Source of the DNA: Acanthosoma haemorrhoidale
Taxonomy: Eukaryota; Arthropoda; Insecta; Hemiptera; Acanthosomatidae
Assembly: GCA_930367205.1 (NCBI GenBank)
Contig: OV884011.1
Coordinates: forward strand, 110,723,139 to 110,787,138
Length of the DNA stretch: 64,000 bases
Direction of reading: 5' to 3'
Each line of letters begins with the position of its first letter. The stretch's first letter is position 1. Below, in pieces: positions 28,558 through 39,610 of this stretch. The translations under genes and the position numbers were made by a program. The notes beneath the pieces were generated by a model. The model was not told the DNA's origin and ran no database searches. It saw only the letters and a list, made by a program, of their open reading frames with translations.

Positions 28558-30065
28558 TCAGTTATTAACGCCCAAATGCATCTTCCTTTACTATTAGATG
28601 CCAATTTTTTGTATAAGATATAATATACTGTACTGTAAAAATAAATGAAATAACAGTGCTCATAAAACTAGTATATGGTCAAGGTGAAGTAATGTGGTTC
28701 ACTCAATTTGTGAGTAGTCATGGATTTCTAGTCAAACCATATCCCCCTTTAAAATTATCCATATAGCTGGCTGCCTGTATGTGTTTTCTGATTCAAACAA
28801 ATTTAAAATGCGGTGTCATTCAATATAGGGAAGACAAGGAAACCGCTGCAAAAAACAATAATTTTTAGCACGATATCAAATAAAAGACCTATCATCTTCG
28901 TATAATATTTTGTTGTAAGACATTAATTAATAGTAATCCGTAAAATCATCAAATGACCAGTCCACATCCATCACCAAACATATAAAAGGGTGTTCGTATC
29001 TATTTCTAATCACTAAGGACCACTTAATATTTTTATGTGAAGAGGTCAAAGTAATCATGACTTTTGTCTTCTGACCTCAATTGAGAGGTTACTTTAGTTG
29101 ATAACCTGAACTAGCTTCGACAATCGTCGTTTGAATTTCATGAGTAATTTATCCTTTTGAATCTTTAGCAATTGTCTTCGACTTACACCTCTTATACAAT
29201 CAATAAGGTTGAAGGTTCTTGAGGGATTAATAATTTAGCATGCATGCTGCTAGGCGTGGTCTTTTCTCAAATATATGTATTCAGTTGCCTTACTTGACGA
29301 CCCCCTTATCCTACAGTTCAAATAAACATACAATAATATCAATAACAATATTAAAATAATGGGATGCCAATATTCAGATCTTGTAAGATAAAGAGAAGAA
29401 AAAAAATCTGTTAAATTAATTATTTAACATTATGCTCTTTTCTCCTCTCACAGAGGTGTTCGTGTTATCCAATAGAAGGTTACCTGGATATGTAAAAGAA
29501 AAAATATCGACAATCTGTGAATGTGATATAGTGAAGAATTGTCTTACGTTAAACTTAATGATAGATACAGAGAGCTCAGCATGTTGGTTCGCCTAAAAAG
29601 AATATCTATGGTTGAATCTTGTCTTTGTTCTCCGGATTTTAAGCTGCACGTAGGTCACCATAGATTCCATCTCGTAGCAGTGTGCAGTTTACACCCAAAA
29701 TCCTCGCCCAGCATCAAAATAAAAGAACAATAACCCATTATTCCAAGTCGTTAGGTTTTATAAACTGAAGTTACCCCCTCCCTGATCTCATTAGAACCGC
29801 TGAACCTTTGACTCTATCTTCCTTTCCGGTATTTCTTAGGAACTGGATAGTCTTCAACGTTTAAACAAAATCAGCGACTGCTTTCCATTCCATAGCATTC
29901 CCCAATCTTACCACTCCAAGATATTTCAATGAAGGTACACAATTACAGGATTGCTATTTTACATAGAAGATTTATTTAAAGGTATTTCTCTGTTTTATTT
30001 TTTCTCTGGTGCGGCTATGTTGACAGTGGTAAATACAACAAAATTAGAAACCATTTCGATATATT
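28558..30065. other. AT-rich stretch without recognised gene
   Basis: A 64-codon frame at 29,539-29,733 is unrecognised. Nothing else seen. Confidence 0.45.
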
Positions 30066-30074
30066 TATATTATA
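30066..30074. repeat. Target-site duplication, 5' side of F1 copy f
   Basis: TATATTATA, repeated at 31,372-31,380. It is short and AT-rich, so weaker than the duplications of copies c, h and i. Confidence 0.5.
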
Positions 30075-31371
30075 ACTTTCTGCGCATGCGCCATTATTGA
30101 TAACACCCGTCTATTACAGACAGCTCTTCATACTAACACCAATTACTACAGTTCATAGAGTTTCTTTACGCTTCAAAAAGTGTCTCACAGGCACTTGAAT
30201 GTGAGCTGGTCACGAAGGAGCCCTCAATAAGTGAGTAATTACTTAATTCACTCCCTCTCTGGGGATTCAAAAATTTCGCCGGATACTTATCGGGCCATTA
30301 TCAAGTATTTGGAAGAAACTAAAGCCGGCTTACATACATACCAGTTAAAGCAGGAAAGATCGCTACGAGTAGTGATCAGAAATCTGCACCCGACCACACC
30401 AGCTGATGAAATTGAAGAGGAACTCTCAGCTCTCGGATTCAAAGTCGTGGGCCAGAAGAAGAGAAGCCAGCCACAGGTAGCTCAAGAAGCGCCCCCACCA
30501 GAAATTTTAGGCCTTCAGTCTCTTTTGCTGATGCCTTTCGGAACAGAGAGCAGTCACAGGCACTGCCCACTCATTCACAGCATTCCGCTCATCCCGTCAA
30601 CCAGCAAACCCAATCCCATCCTCAACCACACATCTTATATATTCCTTCACCTTCAAGCTCTTCAGATCTCACTAGTGTGCAGTCTGATCATCCCACCCAG
30701 ACCCCAACATAGCATCCCATAACCTTTAAAAACACCTTGAGTGTTGGTGCAACCAATGGCGGATCAAAGTTAGTGAAGCAAAATGTTCCCACATTAGTAC
30801 ACACAATAGCACACAATAGTAAATGCCCCTTATTACGTCAGCAACAAAACTCTTCATAACAATCTTAATATACACTACATTTTTGAACATATCCGTTCCA
30901 AGTTTATGAAATTCCATAGTAGCCTTTCCACCCACCCTAATCCCGTTGGACAGTCATTGCACTGCACCACTCATCCCTATAATCCTCCTCGGAGGCTGAA
31001 ACGTCGGTGGCCTCGTGACGTGCTATAAATGCGTGACCGTGGGAGTCTTGGCATTGGCCAGTTTCTATAATCATGTCCTGAGCGTCTGTGGCTCTCGTGC
31101 TCTTGGTCAGCCTCCACTGTCTTGTATCCGGTGACGCGGCTGACGGAGGAGCGTGGGGGACTTCCAAAAATTCCGCTTCCTCTTTCGTATGTGAGGGAGG
31201 TGACACACACATGTGGATTTTGGAGGCCTATGGACTGATTGTAAATGTTGTATGAATGAGCGAGTGAATGATGAATTGTAAATATGGTGTGAATGAGAGC
31301 ATTTATCTTAATTATATATTGCCTAATAAGGCAGATTGTAATTTTAGCACAATAAAGAAAGTATAAAAAAG
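30075..31371 (+). mobile_element. Internally deleted F1 LINE (copy f)
   Basis: This 1.3-kb copy keeps both F1 ends. Its 5' end has TTCTGCGCATGCGCC (compare CTGCGCCTGCGC in copy c). Its 3' UTR ends in the hairpin TGCCT-AATA-AGGCA (31,320-31,333) and CACAATAAAG plus a short A-rich tail. At least three internal deletions remove the zinc-knuckle part of ORF1, ORF2 up to just past the FADD box, and part of the RT C-terminal region. Its 3' UTR has a segment of about 150-200 bp (around 31,075-31,250) missing from copy c. Confidence 0.8.
30231..30722 (+). pseudogene. F1 copy f ORF1 remnant
   Basis: The frame has the PRE_C2HC-like segment (ERSLRVVIRNLHPTTPADEI, about codons 43-62), nearly identical to intact ORF1 residues 167-186. 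After GFKVV the three zinc knuckles are gone and the frame shifts; the proline-rich C-terminal region is present in the +1 frame (GSSRSAPTRNFRPSVSFADA). Near 30,676 the sequence jumps to ORF2. No functional protein is expected. Confidence 0.75.
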
Positions 31372-31380
31372 TATATTATA
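31372..31380. repeat. Target-site duplication, 3' side of F1 copy f
   Basis: TATATTATA, identical to 30,066-30,074. Confidence 0.5.
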
Positions 31381-32674
31381 CTACTCATATCCTAATCAAT
31401 GATGAAGAGATTAGGGCTAATATGTCAACAGAATAGTTACGCGGCTTAAATATATTTAACATTTTAATTTAATCAATTTTAGAAACAGATTGATTAGATA
31501 ATATTATGTGACTTAACTGAGATATCAAATCAAAACTGTTGTTAAAGTTACTTTGAGTGAACGAAAGTCTCCTTCAAAGATGATTCTATCATACAGTGGT
31601 GAACCCTCTGGTACCCTCATTTATTCTATTTAGAAATTGTAAATATGTAAAGGATCCACATAAAGCAATTGGCATTTATTAAGCTGACATGCAAATTACA
31701 TATAATATTAGAGTTTTTTGGGAGAATGGCTTTGGTTGATGAAAGAGAGCTGTTCAAGTTATTGATGGGCCTCATTTTGGTATACACTCTATGTGCGTAA
31801 CAGTCGTAGTGGTTTTGTGAGATTGGTGACAGTTTTTAACGAAAAACTAACGATTTTCCCATCAAACTTTTTTGCTCAATTTCATAATAATTGCTAACAA
31901 TGAGTTCACATTATACCATTTTATAAATTTCATTAAATCTCTGAGAAGGCCAGTAAACCTGGAAGCCACGTTCCATATTATCAGGAAGCTCCAGTCACCT
32001 CCAGCTCCAGCCACAGAGGCCTACCCGGCTCAGGTAGATTTCGCCATCTGCCGCATCATCTGTTTCATATGGGCCTCTAAGCGGCTTTGGGGACTCGATG
32101 TAGAACACCGTGATTTACACTGCACCTTGCCAGGTGTGCTTAGAAAATAGCAAGCGGTAGTTTTGTAGATTGAATATTCTACAATTCTTTCTTTTTTTTT
32201 TCAAACCATCAGACTCACCCAGTATTCCAAAACAGGGCAGGAAAGTCTTATATTTCTACAAATGATTTAATAATTCAATGGCTATTTACGGAGTTCAAAC
32301 AAAATTTTCGTATCATGAAGCAGTACTTCACATGATATCCCTTTAATATATATATTTCAAAATATCGTTCTCTATTGTGGCTTAAGGTACATAGAGTTTT
32401 GGCTTAATTTTTAAGTAGAGTACGAATACTATAAATCCTACTAGTGGGACTCGTGGTACTTAGACATGAATCTACAACTACATAGCAAACAATCTGTCTG
32501 ACTAATATATGTATAAAAATGAATCATAAATTATCTTTGATTCTTATTTACTGAAAAGTTACTACCGGTATTATGACTAAAGAAATGGCTTGGTTTAGAG
32601 GCACTAAGGAGTCTGCTGTAGGAACTGTATGTAAAGAGTCCACATAACACAAAATGAAGTAAAGAAACTCTCAC

Positions 32675-32679
<5 letters not shown>
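31381..32679. other. AT-rich stretch with one GC-rich island
   Basis: About 31,950-32,130 is GC-rich and open on the plus strand, with acceptor-like ATTATCAG (31,976-31,983) and donor-like CTCAG-GTAGAT near 32,030. It could hold a short exon or be an old repeat. Nothing else seen. Confidence 0.3.
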
Positions 32680-32751
<72 letters not shown>

Positions 32752-32752
32752 C
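32680..32752. repeat. (TC)n microsatellite
   Basis: About 73 bp of CT/TC repeat with one interruption (CC near 32,731). Confidence 0.95.
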
Positions 32753-33894
32753 ATCATAATTTGTGTTATTATTGAAACTATCTTTTATAATATGAATATT
32801 CAAAGGAAAAATGTAATCAAAGGATCAGGAGTTTCCTTTTGGCAAAAAATCATGTGAACAATATAATTAATGATTATTAATTTAGTAGCCATTTTTGAAT
32901 GTGTATCCTACAACACGCCCTGTATTGTAGATGTTTAAGTAATAAATTGTGACCGTGTGTATTTTGGCTAACACATAATCAACAAATATTAAGTTATTTT
33001 AGAATAACCTTTAAAAGTTCAGATAGATTTATTATTCAATTTTACATCCGTTATCGTTCAACATGCAAACAGTCGAAATCAACTTCCAAAACCAGTTGGA
33101 AATTTAAGACACTACCTTCGGGTTTGATAATCCCCCCCCCCCAATTTCCCTAATTTTTCTCTAGAGCTTTATTTATTTCATATAAAAGAACTGTCAGGGA
33201 CATTAATAAAATGGGTCAAACGATGTAGCGATCCCAGAGAAAAAAATCTACTGTAAAAAGTAACTCACTATGTATGATTTATGTTAAACAGTTTTTGTTA
33301 GTTAATTTGTCCCTTAGTCACATATAAACTTTTTCTAAGGACTAGGGAGAGCTGCCGTCACATTTTGTTATGCTTAACATAACCGAAAAATGATAATATT
33401 TAATCATAATAACAATTTTGCTAATGCCCCACATATGTCAACACTGAAACCATTGACAAAACCTGTTGAAAACGTACATTGAAACCTTTCAAAAAATTTA
33501 CAATAAGATCTTCTGACTAGTTACCGGCACAAAAATAGAAATTTGAGACCCGCTATACATGGCAAGCCTTGTTGCCGCTCTGTGCAGTACTTCTCATTTA
33601 TCCACGTGATCCCTTTACTTCGATAATGTCAGTCAGTAAGCAATATGCAAATTAGTGATTAGTCCCCCGTCCCTATGTGGCAGCACCGCACCAAGTAGCC
33701 CCTTCATCCCAAGCGTCTAATTTCATGACGCGGACTATAGGTATAGAATAAAAATACTAAACATCAAAACCATCGAAATTTAAAAGTAAAATCAGTTTAA
33801 GTTGAAAAGATAAAAATATAAATAATTATTGTTGTGGCCACCTCTTCTCCATCCGATTATATCTATCACTGTTTTCATTGTGTTTAATAAAGAT
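32753..33894. other. AT-rich stretch without recognised gene
   Basis: Includes a C10 run near 33,133. No gene seen. Confidence 0.5.
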
Positions 33895-34449
33895 TATGAC
33901 GTCAGTTCAGACGGGACTGAATGCAAACTTTCCAACAGCATATGCTACCTCGGCATCAACCTAGGCAGACACATGACGTTCTACACACACCTGCAGAAGA
34001 AGTTGAAAAGAGTACGTAGAACTTACAACTCTCTCCAGCATCTCATCACAAGCCCGGCTATATCCCTTCGGTTAAAACTGTTAATATATATGAGCGTCTT
34101 GAGGCCAGCTCTACTGTTTGGGTCACCACTCTTCCGATTCCTACACTCTAGTACAATAACTCGACTCCAGAGCTCCCAGAACAAAATCCTGCACACGGCA
34201 CTATGGCATACCCCTTTTAGTGATATAAAGGCTCCCGACATCCAAAAAAAGTTCGAAGTCTCCACCATCACCGAAGCCATCCAAAGAAGACACATCGAGT
34301 TCTTTGACTCGATGAAACATAGCCAAACCCCTCTATTCCGAGACATGACACCCCCACCGCTACCGGCAAGATGGCAACTCTCAAGATCTGGTAAAGCAGA
34401 CCGAATGGTGGACATCACGGCGCTTGGCCCACCAACAACAAGCCTCTAA
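33895..34449 (+). pseudogene. F2 copy a ORF2 C-terminal fragment
   Basis: About 185 codons matching the F2 RT end: SICYLGINLGRHMTFYTHLQ, LRLKLLIYMSVLRPALLFGS, FEVSTITEAIQRRHIEFFDS, then a stop. It is collinear with the F2 protein at 56,256-57,240 (CYLGINLGRHLSF, RLKLLIYQSVLRPAL). The fragment is open but lacks palm motifs and endonuclease, so it is inactive. The upstream part of the frame (33,829-33,894) is flanking DNA. Confidence 0.8.
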
Positions 34450-35133
34450 CGGGCACCCCCCAACACTGCTATCCGACTAAATAAGACTGTACTACATGCC
34501 TAGAGGGACTCTAGGCCCAGCCACCAGTGGACTCTCACCACTGTACCGCAACTATCAACCTCTACCGAGGCTTCCCACACTCCTTAATTCCCTCACACCA
34601 CCTTCAAGCAGATACTCCTAGTACAAGGATCTGCTCAACCCAAATATCTCTTTATTTTTCCCTCATCCTTAATCTTATAATTAGAGAGCTACGGGGGGGG
34701 GGATGACGTCAGTGAGAGTTGGAGGAGGGACTAAAGAAGTGGGGGAGACAGTCGTAGGTGGGGAGTTATCCCGACCCTACGGGCCTTGCCCTCAGGCCAA
34801 ATTAGCATAACTAATCGGACCTTCACTTGGAAAACTACTCTCTCCTCTCTCTCTGCACTGGCACCTGTTGCTCTACTCAAAACCATGGACTTCTCATTCA
34901 ACCACCCCTGCATCTCTCTATCCTAACCTTGCTATGTTTTAGTCCGGCGCTTGTCATGCCTCACACCTTCCTAGTGGGAATCTCTTTCTTCGTCTCGCTA
35001 AAACCTTCTCATACATCCTTCAAATAGGGGTCTCCCCTTAGTGAAAGGCACTTTCCAGCCAAAAATAATTTTCCTTATTTTTCCCACATTCCTATTTTTA
35101 CAAGTTTGAGAGCTTAGAAAAAAAAAAAAAAAA
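33895..35133 (+). mobile_element. 5'-truncated Jockey-like LINE, family F2 (copy a)
   Basis: It starts in the RT thumb region, runs through the ORF2 end and a 3' UTR of about 670 bp, and ends with TTTGAGAGCTTAG and a poly(A) tail of about 17 A (35,117-35,133). The last 130 bp match the 3' end of F2 copy c (minus strand, 55,869-56,000) and F2 copy b (41,923-42,118). Near the right end a T run and G run at 34,692-34,700 interrupt the UTR. No clear target-site duplication was found. Confidence 0.75.
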
Positions 35134-35440
35134 ATGGTTGCCGTGGCCCTGCTAATTTTACCATTGTAATCCAGTCTGCCTCTCTCCGGTTCACACTCGC
35201 CTTTGGTATCCGGACGGTTTTCGCCTACCCTCAGATACCGAGTGTGAATTCGTGGTCATTCCAAGACCACTAAACTAAACTAACTAAACTACCTATAAAC
35301 CTACCCTGTACCTCTTCTCCTGAACACAGTGCTTTGTCGGGGCACACACACCTTCTAAAGATCTTATGGAGTCAGATCAAAGCGAATTAAAGCTGCCCGC
35401 CAACTAGGTCGGCAGCTAGGGTGAAAGACCATAGGTCCAC
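35134..35440. other. Non-coding stretch after F2 copy a
   Basis: Moderately GC-rich, no gene. It contains TACCGAGTGTGAATTCG-type sequence and a short CTAAACTAAACTAACTAAACTA repeat near 35,271-35,292. Confidence 0.4.
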
Positions 35441-35908
35441 CCGCTCTATCTTTTTCTGGGCGCTCGCCGGACTTGGGGGCTAAGAGGTTGTAGCGACCCT
35501 AGCCCGTGGCTGGCGTCTCCTCACCACTTTGGGGATACTCAGGTATAAACTGAGCCCCCCCTAGTGAGTGCTCGACAATTACCTTTAACACTATTATAAA
35601 TGAAAGGGTTATAAGTTAAAAAATGACATTTTTACACCTTTCGATATTGTTGAACTTCGTATCTACACTCAAGTATTTGCATTTTTACCTCTTTCTTTTA
35701 TATAAGATATCCTTTTCACATTGGCTCCTGTTTCTACGATTTTCAGTTGTCAAATGCTACAAATTTTTAGAAAATTTACTTTACAGGTTGTCGGGTTCTC
35801 AGATGTGAGGATCCCCAAGGCTGGGGATAGGTCGCCCGCCGCGCGCTAGGGTCGCTACAACCTCTAGCCACCGTCCGGCGAGTGCCAAGAAAGGGTGAGG
35901 TAATCAGT
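35441..35908. repeat. Inverted-repeat (foldback-like) structure
   Basis: The left arm (about 35,441-35,540) and right arm (about 35,808-35,908) are inverted copies: both contain GCTCGCCGGAC or GCACTCGCCGGAC, AGAGGTTGTAGCGACCCTAG and TTGGGGAT, in opposite orientation. The arms are GC-rich and imperfect; the middle of about 250 bp is AT-rich with an unrecognised 61-codon frame. The shape fits a MITE or foldback element, but ends and target duplications are not defined. No other copy was seen in the window. Confidence 0.6.
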
Positions 35909-37146
35909 TGTTCGAGACGGGGTACTATCAAACATACATTCTAGAGTATCATATAGAAGCGGTGTAGGTATTATTTGATTGATCCATGCGCAGTTAGTAA
36001 GTGAGCTAATTACTGGTAAACAATACAATAATACAGTGTGATAAGATATGAAATATATGCTTCCCATCGCTGGAACAAATTCATCAAGCCTTCGAAATTT
36101 GTATTGGGTAAAACATATATGTCTGATATAAAGATTAGAAAAAAAATTAATGAGTTCATATTAGGGAAAAAAGTTGATAATTTATTCATTATCCAAAATA
36201 AAACTTGCCTAACAATGAGGGTGGTATCAGTTAACATATCTATATAATTTCAATTAAATGCTTATATTCAAAGCCGATTTAATGCTTTGTATTAGTTTTA
36301 TTTGTACAATTTATATTCTATTTAATTCTAGTTAATAGGCAGTTATCGCTAGGCGCCTGTCACTATGAGTCATATATGTCAGCCATTTGTATAAATGGAT
36401 AACTCTTTGGTACAAGACTTTATTATGCTGTACATAATGTTAATTAATGAATATAATCTTATAAGGTATAAGGATTGATTATTGTCATTGCATTATTTTT
36501 AAAGTGAACAAGCATGGTAGAATTGTATTATCTTCACACGCTAAACTAATAAGAAGAAATCTTTTATTTGACTATAATTATACCCATATTTATAAATATA
36601 ATTACAACTATAGTTGAGGAGCTTAGTATCAAAACCAGATCGATCCATCTTTTTTTCAAAAACAACTTTCTAAGTTTTTTTTCCAAGTATTAGGCCTATT
36701 CTGTAACCTCCTTGGACGATTCTGATGAAAACCAACTACGTCCCGTCGAATAATGACGACCAAAGTGCGCCCTTGTATCAAACTCTGGTCAGAGTTGATT
36801 GTTTTTTTCTATCCAGTAAAGTTTTTGAAAATGGATCGAGGTGACTTTGAAACTTAACGCCCCAATTAAACTATTTTTGTAAGTAAATTCCTGAAAATTC
36901 ATTTCTATATTATATACTAATAGCATCAAATTTTTGGCAAAATTGGTTAACCTTACAATAACCTGGGTTTATATTATGATATAGCCCTTGTGTTAAATAT
37001 AACAATAGTATTTTCTTTCCTTTACATTTAGTATCTACTTATTTAGTTTTATGTTTTTTTCCCGAAAACAATTTCATTTTTATCATTATTTTATCACCAT
37101 TAATTTTTTCATCAAATTTGGATTGTGCATAGTTTAGTTCACATTA
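35909..37146. other. AT-rich stretch without recognised gene
   Basis: Overlapping short frames on both strands (35,864-36,247) are AT-rich and unrecognised. Confidence 0.5.
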
Positions 37147-37340
37147 TCCAGTTCAGTAGTAATTTATACATATAGTCTAAAATATCCTGATTATTTTCCT
37201 TTCTAATTGCAGCAAATATTTGTGTAAATAGGTGCATGTATGTAAAAGCTTACTTGGTTGAAGGAACAGCCTATCTCTCGCAGCTTAGCATGGAGGTAAC
37301 ATTATCTTTATATAATACAGTCAAGGTAAATGCTTCCATT
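37147..37340 (+). repeat. Local direct repeat, copy 1
   Basis: Shares AGTAGTAATTTATA, TTTCCTTTCTAATTGC, TATGTAAAAGCTTACTTG-like blocks, GCCTATCTC and CAGCTTAG in the same order with 37,706-37,895. No coding function recognised. Confidence 0.65.
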
Positions 37341-37705
37341 TATTTATTTTATCATTATTACTCACAATTAATGGTAAATATAGTCAGGCACGTAACAACT
37401 ATAATGCCTCGAAGAAAGAATATTTTCTGCCCATAGTTTAGGTTATGCTACATGTACAAATGAATTTTAACTTAGATCAAAAACCGTCTGATCATCGTCA
37501 AGAGTAATTAATGATGGCACCGTTAGCTCATAAAAGCGCTTGTGAATATAATTTAGTATATTAATTTGTGGGCAGACAATGTTATTGATGAAGTATGTAA
37601 TATGTATTATATTTTTAGGCAAATTTGGTTTTACAATAGAAAACTATATATTGTTCATATTATAGAAGTATTCAATACTGCTAATATAGTATATTTTTCA
37701 CCCAT
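37341..37705. other. Spacer between the two direct repeats
   Basis: AT-rich, with short unrecognised frames at 37,236-37,436 and 37,566-37,751 that overlap the repeats. Confidence 0.4.
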
Positions 37706-37895
37706 TTTAGTAGTAATTTATATATATAGTTTAAAATACTTTCCTTTCTAATTGCTGTAAATATTTATGTAAATAAATGCGTGTGTGTAAAAGCTTACTT
37801 GCCTATTGCATGAAACAAAAGACCTATCTCCATCAGCTTAGAACGGAGCTAATATTACCATAATTAAATAATAAAGTTAAAGTATGTGCTTTACC
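37706..37895 (+). repeat. Local direct repeat, copy 2
   Basis: Diverged copy of 37,147-37,340, about 560 bp downstream in the same orientation. Confidence 0.65.
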
Positions 37896-39480
37896 GTACG
37901 TTAAAAACTGTGAAATGATTCCATCGCAAATAATATCCATAAGAAAGGGGGGAATAAATTCAATGCTGCAACTAAACCCGTTGGTGATCCATACTTCCTG
38001 TCTTAATCATTGATGAATCCCAAGGGTTGTGAATCTATGAATCCTGCTAAAAGAAGAGAGAAGGAAAACCGCTACATGAATGGAGTAGGCAGCAAAGAGC
38101 ACCTTAGACACGGTCTACTATCGAGGTTTAGAAAGTGAAGCAAACACGAGCTTCCTAGTCCGCCAGTTTCATACCTCTACATCGAAAAGTAGTAGTATCA
38201 CCATCTGTCCATATAGAAGTATTTTTAATTAAATATTCCTTCAAATATTTTCTCGTAGCCAAAATAACTACTAGAATATTTACATAATATCTATTACAAC
38301 AAATAGTAAATGTACGAATATACTTAGGATAAATATTTATCATAATAACTGTTAGGATTTCCAAATGGTCAAGTAATTTGTTTCTGCAGTTTACTGCTCT
38401 TTCCCTGGACTAAGCTTGCAGGTAGAGACTCTAATTTTGTTCAAGTACAGATAGATTTGCGTCTGCCTGCCTGTTCGATGATAAAAGTCATAAAATGAGC
38501 CGATCTGTACTGCATCTGTTTTTGTTGAGATATAAAAATGAGAAATATGTAAAAAACAATTAAACGTGAGAAATATTGGACCAGCTTTTCGTTGGTTTTT
38601 AAGTTTTAAGTTTACTACTTTTAAGTAGTCGTTGCTCAGAAGCTATTTCCTATTTAAAGTTTTAATTTTGTCCAGTTGGTTGAAGACACATTAATGTCGG
38701 TAACAAAAATAAAGAAACCAGGGTATTGATGTTTAAAAAGATATATTTACATATGTAGATTTGCATGATGGATTATTCTTTAAGCTTTAACATTAAAAAG
38801 AGGAGACCATTAGGAAAAATATACTCAAAGATATTCCAGAAAATAAAGTTTAGATCCTTCCTACCGGGAATTTATTATAGTTTCATCCAATTTCGTTTTA
38901 ATGTAAGTCAATACTTTAAGAGATATTCAACGACTGACGTGGTTTCACAAATAAATAAAAATGATTCGTTTTTCCACAAAAATAAGTACCTAAGTACCAA
39001 CGCAGAGAGTTTTTCCTCAATCTGACATATGCTGATATTATTTCATTATTTTCCTTATATATTAGTTATTATTATTAGTATTATATTAGTTCTTATTTTT
39101 TTTTAATACGTATTTCTAAAAATACACTTTAGTATATAATTATACAACAAACGACTGTTTGACAATATACGCAGAACAGTCATTAAAACATTCAGCACTA
39201 ATGGGGTAGTGAAGAATAAGAGTAGTGAATTTAGTAATGAATTGTTTCATCACGATGGCATATTAATGGCAGTGGTGCAAGTTAAAAAAGTTCACAGATT
39301 GCTTCAATTACAGTGTCGTACTCATCACGTATTGTTCTCTCCCCTCCCTTTCAGTTATTGATTTTTGTCATTTGTCTCATACAACCGCCAGTAGTGTTGT
39401 TCATCATTTGGTGCAGTTTACTAAAACCGCATTTGCCAAAAAGAAATGCAATGCTTTTTTCGTACACTGTATGGTAATTT
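37896..39480. other. AT-rich stretch without recognised gene
   Basis: An 86-codon plus-strand frame (38,765-39,025) is basic and aromatic-rich but has no recognisable motif; coding is unproven. Confidence 0.45.
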
Positions 39481-39610
39481 TATCACGAACAAAATTAACA
39501 CCTAGGGGGGACTCGAACACGAGAGTCGTATACTTTGGCTCTCCAATGATACATCCCCTCAATACCTGATCGTTATTACAATCAATATTATAGTCAGCTA
39601 ATCGACTACT
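39481..39610 (-). repeat. Possible tRNA-derived repeat
   Basis: On the minus strand ATTGGAGAGCC (A-box-like, around 39,540-39,550) is followed by GACTCTCGTGTTCGAGTC (39,511-39,528), a T-arm-like hairpin with stem GACTC/GAGTC and a B-box-like TTCGAGTCC. The anticodon stem is not clear. A decayed SINE is more likely than a tRNA gene. Confidence 0.3.

Noticed and set aside
30440..30460. Spliced LINE RNA as the cause of the zinc-knuckle deletion in copy f
   Set aside because: The left side resembles a donor in copy c (AAG-GTTCGC), but the right side has no AG in copy c. Simple deletion is enough.
30937..31212. Minus-strand frames of 77 and 91 codons
   Set aside because: They are antisense to the ORF2 end and 3' UTR of F1 copy f, which are clearly read on the plus strand.
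32680..32752. The CT repeat as a regulatory GAGA-type site
   Set aside because: It is a simple microsatellite and no gene is nearby.
36720..36775. CTGATGA followed by CCCGTCGAATAATG as another hammerhead
   Set aside because: There is no separate GAAA box at the right distance and no stem I pairing.
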